DNA from: an uncultured Clostridia bacterium
Lineage (GTDB): Bacteria; Bacillota; Clostridia; Oscillospirales; CAG-272
Assembly (NCBI GenBank): GCA_937895775.1
Contig: CALBLD010000009.1
Location: 1-5,267, forward strand
Length of the DNA stretch: 5,267 nt
Direction: 5' to 3'
Shown: in pieces, positions 1-5,267 of the stretch
How the letters are laid out: every line of letters begins with the position of its first letter
Numbering within the stretch: the stretch's first letter is position 1
The notes under the pieces: generated by a model
Told to the model about the DNA's origin: nothing
What the model saw: only the letters and a program-made list of their open reading frames with translations
The model's database searches: none
Position numbers and translations under genes: made by a program

Positions 1-3
1 TCA

Positions 4-30
4 CCCCGACCTTCTCGGTCGGGGCTTTTT
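4..30 (+). terminator. Rho-independent terminator of an upstream gene
   Basis: A perfect 8-bp stem (CCCCGACC at 4-11, GGTCGGGG at 17-24) with a 5-nt loop is followed at once by C and five T, then G and five more T. The T-run lies only on the right side, so it ends rightward transcription from a gene left of the window. It insulates the pyruvate kinase promoter that starts about 25 nt further on. Confidence 0.93.
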
Positions 31-53
31 GTTTTTGGAGTCTGTATTTTTGA

Positions 54-82
54 TTGACTTTTTATGTAAAGTGTGGTATTAT
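54..82 (+). promoter_or_regulatory. Sigma-A promoter with extended -10 for pyk
   Basis: The -35 box TTGACT (54-59) and the -10 box TATTAT (77-82) each differ from consensus at one position. They are separated by exactly 17 bp. A TG at 74-75 one base before the -10 gives an extended -10 element. Transcription should start near 88-91, leaving a leader of about 105 nt before the pyk start codon. The site lies just after the upstream terminator, as expected for the promoter of a new transcription unit. No operator or cre-like site is recognisable beside it. Confidence 0.85.
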
Positions 83-102
83 AACATACGGAATATGATT
101 TG

Positions 103-125
103 ATCGACTTTTTTCATAAGTCGGT
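103..125 (+). repeat. Leader hairpin in the pyk 5' UTR
   Basis: ATCGACTT (103-110) pairs with AAGTCGGT (118-125) around a 7-nt loop, giving 8 bp with one G-U wobble. A competing pairing of GACT (106-109) with AGTC (126-129) is also possible. The nearest T-run starts about 13 nt after the stem, too far for a standard terminator. It could stabilise the mRNA or have no role. No known riboswitch core is recognisable around it. Confidence 0.4.
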
Positions 126-146
126 AGTCTTGCAGCATTTTTTTGT

Positions 147-165
147 TTATAATATTTTATTATAA
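147..165. repeat. All-AT perfect inverted repeat upstream of pyk
   Basis: TTATAATA (147-154) and TATTATAA (158-165) are perfect inverted copies separated by TTT. The element contains a TATAAT at 148-153, but no -35 box lies at suitable spacing: TTGCAG at 130-135 is only 12 nt away. It may be an easily melted segment of the leader, a weak second promoter, a regulator-binding palindrome or chance in AT-rich DNA. Confidence 0.4.
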
Positions 166-183
166 GCCCAAATAAATTATTAT

Positions 184-188
184 GAGGT
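184..188 (+). promoter_or_regulatory. pyk ribosome binding site
   Basis: GAGGT lies 7 nt before the ATG at 196. The in-frame TTG at 190 is too close to use it, so this site decides the start codon. Confidence 0.75.
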
Positions 189-195
189 TTTGTCA

Positions 196-1605
196 ATGAG
201 AAAAACGAAGATAATTTGCACACTCGGACCCGCCAGCGAAAATGAAACCGTTTTAAGACAGATGGTGAAAGCCGGCATGAATGTTGCCCGATTGAATTTT
301 TCGCACGGAACACATCCGGAGCATCTTGAGAAAATAAATCTGCTGAAAAAAATACGCGATGATATGCATGTTTCGCTTCCGATCATGCTCGATACAAAAG
401 GTCCCGAATTCCGTATAGGAGCATTTGAAAACGGATCGGTTGACCTTTGCGAAGGTGACCTGTTTGATTTTACATCTGACGATATCATAGGAAATCAGAC
501 ATGCGTCTCTGTTTCCTATAAAAATATTGCTTCGCAGATGAATCCGGGTGATCGTATTCTTCTTAATAACGGTCTTATGTCATTTGAGGTGATTTCTGTT
601 GAAAATAATACCGTCCATACGCGAGTAATGAACAGCGGAAAAATCTCTGACAGAAAAAGTATGTTTTTCCCCGAAAAAGAACTCGTCCTTGAATATCTGT
701 CCGAGCAGGACAAAAATGATATTTTGTTCGGAATCGAAAACGGAGTGGATTTCATCGCGTGTTCTTTTGTTTCAAAAGCACAGGATCTGATCGATGTCCG
801 CAATTTTTTGCGTGAACACGGCGACCCGGATATCGATCTGATTGCAAAGATCGAGAATCGCGCAGGTGTCAATAATCTTGATGAGATCATGGCAAACTGT
901 AACGGAATAATGATAGGTCGCGGAGATATGGGAGTTGAAATACCTTTTGAAGAACTGCCCGCGATACAGAAACATATTATTTCCGAATGTCGTATAAACG
1001 GCGTAAGAGTTATTACGGCAACCGAAATGCTTGAATCGATGATAAATAATCCGCGTCCCACACGTGCGGAAATCTCGGATGTCGCAAATGCGGTTTATGA
1101 CGGAACATCCGCAATTATGCTGTCGGGTGAAACGGCAGCAGGTAAGTATCCGGTCGATGCTGTTGCGGCAATGAGCAGGATCGCCGTCGAAGCGGAACAG
1201 AATGTTTGCTATATCGGCAATATACGTGACGATGAATTCAGGATAAAATCGGTTGGCGAGTCTCTTTCGCATGCCGCCTGTGATCTCTCCAAAGGTATAA
1301 ATGCTTCCGCAATAGTTGTTTGTACACTTACCGGAAAAACCGCAAGAATGGTTTCGCGATTTCGCCCGAAATCCCCGATAATTGCGATGACAACAAGCGA
1401 AAATGCGTATCGTAAGCTCTCACTTTCGTGGGGAGTTATCCCGGTAATGAGTGATATTTTCGCATCGACCGATGTTTTGTTCTATTTTGCGAAGAATAAG
1501 GCAAGAGAACTTCTCAATCTGAAACCCGGGCAGCGTATAGTAATTACAGGCGGTGCAGCGAACGATAAAACCGGTACAACACTTATCAAGGTTGAAGAAA
1601 TCTGA
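196..1605 (+). CDS. pyk: Pyruvate kinase
   Basis: This cytosolic glycolytic enzyme converts phosphoenolpyruvate and ADP to pyruvate and ATP. The 469-aa protein matches the short bacterial form (about 470 aa) and lacks the C-terminal PEP-utiliser-like extension of Bacillus-type enzymes. Visible landmarks are the N-terminal MRKTKIICTLGPAS, the substrate-binding ARLNFSHG (31-38, with Arg32), LDTKGPE (65-71), the signature LIAKIENRAG (215-224) with catalytic Lys218 and metal ligand Glu220, the second metal ligand Asp244 in GRGDMGVEIP, and Thr276. The TIM-barrel A domain is split by a B domain (about 70-167) and followed by a C domain (about 345-469). Glu71 falls where the family's potassium-dependent members carry Glu. 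The ATG at 196 is preferred over an in-frame TTG at 190 because GAGGT (184-188) sits 7-8 nt before the ATG but only about 2 nt before the TTG. Probably first gene of an operon. Confidence 0.97.
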   Translation: MRKTKIICTLGPASENETVLRQMVKAGMNVARLNFSHGTHPEHLEKINLLKKIRDDMHVSLPIMLDTKGPEFRIGAFENGSVDLCEGDLFDFTSDDIIGNQTCVSVSYKNIASQMNPGDRILLNNGLMSFEVISVENNTVHTRVMNSGKISDRKSMFFPEKELVLEYLSEQDKNDILFGIENGVDFIACSFVSKAQDLIDVRNFLREHGDPDIDLIAKIENRAGVNNLDEIMANCNGIMIGRGDMGVEIPFEELPAIQKHIISECRINGVRVITATEMLESMINNPRPTRAEISDVANAVYDGTSAIMLSGETAAGKYPVDAVAAMSRIAVEAEQNVCYIGNIRDDEFRIKSVGESLSHAACDLSKGINASAIVVCTLTGKTARMVSRFRPKSPIIAMTTSENAYRKLSLSWGVIPVMSDIFASTDVLFYFAKNKARELLNLKPGQRIVITGGAANDKTGTTLIKVEEI

Positions 1606-1621
1606 TCGGATTTTCGGTCAG
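1602..1621 (+). repeat. Weak hairpin over the pyk stop codon
   Basis: CTGATCGG (1602-1609) can pair with TCGGTCAG (1614-1621) around an ATTT loop, giving 8 bp with two G-U wobbles. The pyk TGA stop is inside the left arm. No T-run follows (the next bases are TAAGGATAAA), so it is not a standard terminator. It could mark an mRNA processing or partial attenuation point between pyk and the glycosidase gene, or be fortuitous. Confidence 0.35.
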
Positions 1622-1648
1622 TAAGGATAAACGAAACGGGAAAAGATT

Positions 1649-4600
1649 ATGATTGATAGCGAAAACGCGAAATTGAATTTCGGACAGGGAAAACTCAGAA
1701 AAATGCCATTTGCCGGTTTGCCGCTCGGCGCGGTAAAACCGCACGGTTGGCTTTCCGATCAGCTTTCACTTCAACGTCATGGATTTTTTGACGATATGGA
1801 GTTGTACCCCGACTATTCGGATGAAAGCGGATGGCGGGGCGGAAGCGGCGAGAACTGGGAAGACGGACCGTATTATCTGCGTGGGCTTGTGTCGATCGCA
1901 TATGTGACAGGTGAACAGGAACTTATTGAAAGAGCGCAGGTGTGGATAGAGAAAATTCTGTCATCACAACAGGAAAACGGTATGTTCGGACCGCTGTCAA
2001 ACGATGATTGGTGGCCGAGAATGCCGGTGCTTATGGCGTTGCGCGATTACTGTGAAGCAAACGAATATCTCGGCAGATCCGACAGTCGTATTTTGCCTTT
2101 TTTTGAAAAATATTTCAGATATCAGCTTAAGACATTGCCGTCGAAGCCGCTCTTCTCGTGGGCAAAAGCGCGCGGTGGAGATAACATCGACAGCGTATTT
2201 TGGTATTATGATCGTGTTTATAACGAAAAAGAACCCGAAAAATCCGACTGGCTTCTCGAACTTGCCGATCTGATTCATTCGCAGACCGACGACTGGACGG
2301 CAATCATGAATGATACCACTGTAAGACAGCATGTTGTCAATACGAGCCAGGCAATGAAGACGCCCCCGCTGTGGTACAGAAGAACAAACAACGATTCCGA
2401 CAGAAATGCGCTTGAAAACGGTCTTTTCAATATTTCGGCGGACCACGGAAGAATCGACGGACTGCCGAACTCGGACGAGGCGGCACGGGATAATCTGTCA
2501 TATCGCGGAAGCGAACTCTGCGGAATAGTCGAGGGAATGTTGTCAACCGAGACGGCTGTGCGGATACTCGGCGAAGAATGGCTGTGCGACAGACTTGAAA
2601 GACTCGCATATAACGCACTGCCTGCGGCGTATGCTCCCGATTACAGAGGACATGTCTACTATATCCTTCAGAATCAGGTTCTTGCCACTACCGGATGTCA
2701 CGAATTTGATTGCGATCACGGTGACAGCTCGGCTTTCGGTGCTCCGTGCGGATTTGATTGTTGCTTTGCAAACAACCATATGGGATGGGCAAAGTTCATC
2801 GGATCGATGTGGATGGCAGATGCCGACGGCGACCTTGCCGTTGCGGCTTACGGTCCGTCGGAGGTAAGTTACAGGCTTCCCGACGGAGATGTGATCTCAT
2901 TTGAAGAGAGGACAGACTATCCGTTTGATGATCGTATCATATTTCTTTACCACGGGAAATCGGCGGAACTGTCACTGAAACTTCCGATACCGTCATGGTG
3001 TAAAAACGCAAGCCTTTCGGTGTGCGGAGAAACTGCGGATGTCGGATTTTCCGGCGGATTTTGTATCCTGAAACGTCGATTCAACGATAATGACGTTGTA
3101 AGTCTTACATTGCCGATGACAATTGAGTTTTCCGATTGGTATAATAATTCTGTCGCGGTGACAAGAGGACCGCTGATCTATTCGCTGAAAATCGGGGAGG
3201 ATTGGCGCAGATATACCGATAACGGTGCCCGTGAACTTAAAGTCGGTGACTTCGGAAAGGCAATCAGACGTGAGGTGTACCCGACATCAAGATGGAATTA
3301 CGGTCTGATCGCCGATAGGTCGCTTATGACCGTCGAGCAAAAAGCAATCGTAAAACAGCCGTTTGCCGTATCGTCCGCACCCGTGATTATACATGCGGTC
3401 GGACAGATGATCCCGGAGTGGAAGCTTGACGGAAACCACGCGGCAAATCAGCCGTACGGCGGAGTGTTGCGCGAAAAAGGAGCCGAAACCGAGATTGAAC
3501 TCATCCCGTACGGAGCAGCAAGGCTTAAAATCACGCATTTCCCGCGGGTGTGCGATGGCGGAATGAGTCTGATTCATAACGATTTTACAGAGCGGTTGCG
3601 CAGCGGATCGCTTTACAGAGTTTTTTCCAATCTGACACTTCCTCCGGCACGCGATTGGAATCTGAAAATCAACTCGCAGTCCGGTGATTACCGTGTTTTC
3701 CTCAACAGGTCGGAAATTTCCCACGAATGCGATACCGTTTATTCACTACGCGGATTGTCCGATCGGTGCAGACCCGGAATCTATAATGAAATATCATTTG
3801 TCGGCGGAGATGTAAGCTCGGTTGAGGTAATACCGATCGATGCGGATCATGATATAACCGCACTTTCGGTCGATGCGTCCGAGACCGCGTTCACGGTAAA
3901 AGTCAATACCGACAGAACGGTTACAGCCTATGAAATCGATTACGGAACCGATGAAAAATCGCTGACAAATCATATCAGAGGCTTCAGAGGAAATACCGCA
4001 CTTGTTGCGGGACTTGCCCCGGATACCGTATATTATTTCAGACTGAGCGCAGTTATTGACGGTGTACGTAAACGCAGTGCCGTTTATAATGTAAAAACGG
4101 CGGCTCAGAGTGATGACTCTGCTGTCGGAACAGCCGATTTCTGTGCAAAAACGCTTGAAAAGCATAATTTCGAAATAATCGGCGATGCGGATGCCGTCGG
4201 CTTTGAACGCGGTATTCTCGCAATGCATCCGAGCGAAAACGCAAAGGTTTTGCTGTCGGGAGCGGGTAAGCCGACGGATTATGCGGTTGAAGCGACAGTC
4301 TGCTTCAGAAACCTGACCGGAAATGCAGGAATCGTATTCCGCGTAAGCGATGCGGGCGACGGTCCGGATAATTACAGCGGATATTATTTCGGACTCGGCA
4401 AGGGGATCGCTCTGCTCGGCAGTGCGGATAAGGGATGGCACGAGATTTGCCACACGCCGTTCGAAACCGTGGCAGACCGTGCGTATAAGCTCTCGGTGCA
4501 TGTGTATAAGAACAGAATAGCCTGCTTTGCGGATTCTGTTTTACTGTTCGCGGTGTGCGATGACAGACATAGTGCGGGAACCGCAGGCTTCCGTACCTAC

Positions 4601-5002
4601 CGCGAGCATTTCGCGGCATCCTCGCTTGCAGTCCGCGGACTTGATGAAAATGAGATAAAAGAGCTTGAGGCAATAGAAGAGCCGACACAAGCACCTTTTG
4701 AGGTGTCGGCGGATACTGCCTTTGAGACAGTGCAGATAAGCTATCCGAAGCAAAACGGAGCCGAATATTACAGGATAGACTACGGCACAGTACCGGGATT
4801 TTATCCTAATGCGGTGACCGATATACACTTCAACGGGTTTAAAGGCTCGTCCTGCTTCAGATATGATAAGTTTGCGTTTACCTTTACGGGTATGACATGT
4901 TATCTGAAATTCAGTGCATGGAATAAAGATCGTATGATCGCATGCACGGATGAGCTTGTTGTCGAAAAGAACAAAACCGAAAACGAGGGTGATGAATTAT
5001 GA
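1649..5002 (+). CDS. GH127-like (DUF1680) glycosidase with Fn3-LamG-Fn3 tail
   Basis: This is probably a retaining beta-L-arabinofuranosidase-type enzyme; the exact substrate cannot be read from sequence. Residues about 20-390 form the alpha/alpha-barrel module, with family motifs GENWEDGPYYLRGLVSIAY (67-85), DWWPRMPVL (120-128) and ARGGDN (174-179). Known GH127 enzymes bind zinc through Glu-x-Cys and Cys-Cys, one Cys being the nucleophile. The counterparts are Glu289/Cys291 and Cys371/Cys372. Asp276-Glu277 is the likely acid/base region. Beta modules run to about 633, near the usual family end. The extra ~480 residues hold an unassigned beta module (634-733), Fn3-like (735-817), LamG/ConA-like (826-996) and Fn3-like (1013-1106) domains. 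There is no signal peptide, and an in-frame TAA at 1628-1630 excludes a useful longer start. A modest GGGA (1638-1641) precedes the ATG. The gene lies 43 nt after pyk and overlaps the next gene by 4 nt. Domain names are by eye; the tail is less certain than the catalytic part. Confidence 0.88.
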   Translation: MIDSENAKLNFGQGKLRKMPFAGLPLGAVKPHGWLSDQLSLQRHGFFDDMELYPDYSDESGWRGGSGENWEDGPYYLRGLVSIAYVTGEQELIERAQVWIEKILSSQQENGMFGPLSNDDWWPRMPVLMALRDYCEANEYLGRSDSRILPFFEKYFRYQLKTLPSKPLFSWAKARGGDNIDSVFWYYDRVYNEKEPEKSDWLLELADLIHSQTDDWTAIMNDTTVRQHVVNTSQAMKTPPLWYRRTNNDSDRNALENGLFNISADHGRIDGLPNSDEAARDNLSYRGSELCGIVEGMLSTETAVRILGEEWLCDRLERLAYNALPAAYAPDYRGHVYYILQNQVLATTGCHEFDCDHGDSSAFGAPCGFDCCFANNHMGWAKFIGSMWMADADGDLAVAAYGPSEVSYRLPDGDVISFEERTDYPFDDRIIFLYHGKSAELSLKLPIPSWCKNASLSVCGETADVGFSGGFCILKRRFNDNDVVSLTLPMTIEFSDWYNNSVAVTRGPLIYSLKIGEDWRRYTDNGARELKVGDFGKAIRREVYPTSRWNYGLIADRSLMTVEQKAIVKQPFAVSSAPVIIHAVGQMIPEWKLDGNHAANQPYGGVLREKGAETEIELIPYGAARLKITHFPRVCDGGMSLIHNDFTERLRSGSLYRVFSNLTLPPARDWNLKINSQSGDYRVFLNRSEISHECDTVYSLRGLSDRCRPGIYNEISFVGGDVSSVEVIPIDADHDITALSVDASETAFTVKVNTDRTVTAYEIDYGTDEKSLTNHIRGFRGNTALVAGLAPDTVYYFRLSAVIDGVRKRSAVYNVKTAAQSDDSAVGTADFCAKTLEKHNFEIIGDADAVGFERGILAMHPSENAKVLLSGAGKPTDYAVEATVCFRNLTGNAGIVFRVSDAGDGPDNYSGYYFGLGKGIALLGSADKGWHEICHTPFETVADRAYKLSVHVYKNRIACFADSVLLFAVCDDRHSAGTAGFRTYREHFAASSLAVRGLDENEIKELEAIEEPTQAPFEVSADTAFETVQISYPKQNGAEYYRIDYGTVPGFYPNAVTDIHFNGFKGSSCFRYDKFAFTFTGMTCYLKFSAWNKDRMIACTDELVVEKNKTENEGDEL
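3851..4099 (+). other. Fn3-like domain 1 of the glycosidase
   Basis: Residues about 735-817 show the fibronectin type III pattern: alternating beta strands, a central YEIDYGT, then GLAPDTVYYFRLSAV, the typical 'L-x-P-x-T-x-Y-x-F/V-R' late-strand motif. It follows the end of the canonical glycosidase by about 100 residues. Such domains usually act as spacers or stabilisers in carbohydrate-active enzymes. Confidence 0.65.
4106..4121 (+). repeat. Inverted repeat at the Fn3-1/LamG linker
   Basis: CAGAGT (4106-4111) and ACTCTG (4116-4121) are perfect inverted copies around GATG. An outer pair CGGCT (4101-4105) and AGCCG (4132-4136) can extend the fold. It encodes residues 820-825, the polar linker between two domains. 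Confidence 0.4.
4124..4636 (+). other. LamG/concanavalin-like domain of the glycosidase
   Basis: Residues about 826-996 resemble a jelly-roll LamG or DUF1080-type module. Strands carry patterns such as DYAVEATVCF, NAGIVFRVSD, YSGYYFGLGKG, YKLSVHVYKNRIACFAD and a closing AGTAGFRTYREHFAASSLAV. Modules of this kind often bind glycans. Assignment is by pattern alone and could equally be another beta-sandwich fold. Confidence 0.6.
4681..4710 (+). repeat. Inverted repeat at the LamG/Fn3-2 linker
   Basis: GCCGACAC (4681-4688) and GTGTCGGC (4703-4710) are perfect 8-bp inverted copies with a 14-nt loop. A competing small hairpin, CACCT (4692-4696) with AGGTG (4701-4705), shares bases with the right arm. 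It encodes residues 1011-1021, the second interdomain linker. No T-run follows. Confidence 0.4.
4685..4966 (+). other. Fn3-like domain 2 of the glycosidase
   Basis: Residues about 1013-1106 repeat the logic of the first Fn3-like domain: YRIDYGT (1041-1047) mirrors YEIDYGT (761-767), followed in both by a GF-(R/K)-G element (778-781 and 1063-1066), and the domain closes with TGMTCYLKFSAWNKD, parallel to the earlier VYYFRLSAV. It is more divergent and lacks the clear P-x-T turn. Confidence 0.5.
4985..4993 (+). promoter_or_regulatory. Ribosome binding site of the exported-protein gene
   Basis: GAGGGTGAT lies inside the last codons of the glycosidase gene. Its GGTGAT (4988-4993) ends 5 nt before the ATG at 4999 and is complementary to the 16S rRNA 3' tail, supporting that start and re-initiation at the ATGA overlap. 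Confidence 0.75.
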
Positions 5003-5267
5003 AAAACAGATTGTCCGGATTTGCCGCGGTTCTGATGATGCTTGTAATACTTGTCGGAAGTCTTGCGGTTGTCCCGGCTTTTGCCGATGACTTTTTTTCG
5101 ATAGAACTTACCGACGGCAATAAGGATGCGCTTACCGATCCCTCGGTACGCAAATACTGGTGTCCGACGCGTGACGATTCGTCGATAGTGCTGAGGGTCA
5201 ACGGTTCCAAGAAAACCGACGGACTTTATGTCAGCTGGTTTTCGGACAAGTCGGTGTTTACCATAAC
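4999..5267 (+). CDS. Sec-exported protein, N-terminal part only
   Basis: Only the first 89 codons are present; the gene runs off the right edge. The product starts with a clear Sec signal peptide: basic MKNR, a hydrophobic core of about 20 residues (7-26), and an AFA cleavage site after residue 29, leaving a mature start DDFFS. No lipobox is present, so it is not a lipoprotein. The mature part has a TDG (38-40), a tryptophan near 54 and the phrase DGLYVSWFSD (74-83), which resembles the start of F5/8 type C (discoidin)-like modules in clostridial surface proteins. That is a guess from pattern, and the function is unknown. The ATG overlaps the glycosidase TGA as ATGA, so translation is probably coupled, and the product may be a cell-wall or secreted partner in carbohydrate handling. 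Confidence 0.88.
   Translation, partial: MKNRLSGFAAVLMMLVILVGSLAVVPAFADDFFSIELTDGNKDALTDPSVRKYWCPTRDDSSIVLRVNGSKKTDGLYVSWFSDKSVFTI

Noticed and set aside
103..145. Hairpin plus T-run as a leader terminator/attenuator
   Set aside because: About 13 nt separate the stem from the T-run and the stem is weak, so it does not meet the form of an intrinsic terminator.
190..195. TTG at 190 as the pyk start
   Set aside because: The Shine-Dalgarno sequence ends only 1-2 nt before it; the ATG at 196 has proper spacing and gives the usual MRKTKI start.
50..195. Catabolite-response (cre) operator near the pyk promoter
   Set aside because: No stretch fits the cre palindrome with its central CG in the right context.
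62..313. 83-codon minus-strand frame across the pyk promoter and start
   Set aside because: It overlaps a clear promoter, leader and the pyk N-terminus, and its product resembles no known protein.
516..1272. Two minus-strand open frames (181 and 166 codons) opposite pyk
   Set aside because: They mirror the conserved pyruvate kinase reading frame and show no family features; shadow frames.
1602..1630. Terminator between pyk and the glycosidase gene
   Set aside because: The stem needs two wobble pairs and no T-run follows.
3794..4501. 235-codon open frame on the minus strand inside the glycosidase gene
   Set aside because: It lies wholly opposite a strongly supported coding region, has low-complexity basic composition with no recognisable domain, and has no promoter or ribosome site of its own that I can see.

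Overview
The window looks like part of a chromosome from a gut-type, Gram-positive anaerobe of the class Clostridia. This is inferred from three things: the pyruvate kinase has the short form I associate with that group, the upstream DNA is very AT-rich with a textbook sigma-A promoter, and the last gene has a Gram-positive-style Sec signal peptide. No marker gene fixes the taxon, so treat this as an informed guess.

Layout. Bases 1-30 hold an intrinsic terminator that closes a rightward gene outside the window. A strong sigma-A promoter with an extended -10 (54-82) follows, then an AT-rich leader of about 105 nt with two inverted repeats. Three genes then run left to right on the + strand. 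The first (196-1605) is a complete pyruvate kinase of 469 aa. The second (1649-5002) is a complete 1117-aa multidomain protein. Its first ~630 residues are a GH127-like (DUF1680, beta-L-arabinofuranosidase-type) glycosidase with the family's Glu-x-Cys plus Cys-Cys metal/nucleophile signature. Its remaining ~480 residues look like an unassigned beta module, an Fn3-like domain, a LamG/concanavalin-like domain and a second Fn3-like domain. The third (4999 to the edge) is the first 89 codons of a Sec-exported protein of unknown function, possibly starting a discoidin-like domain.

The genes are tightly packed. The pyk-glycosidase gap is 43 nt with no convincing terminator or promoter, and the glycosidase and exported-protein genes share an ATGA overlap that suggests translational coupling. 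One transcript from the promoter at 54-82 could carry all three. If so, a glycolytic enzyme is expressed together with a probable arabinoside-cleaving enzyme and a cell-surface or secreted protein, which would suit carbohydrate use. This is inference from spacing only.

No RNA genes, mobile elements, CRISPR arrays or attachment sites were found. No clearly new system is visible. The most unusual object is the large glycosidase, which carries extracellular-style accessory domains but has no export signal.
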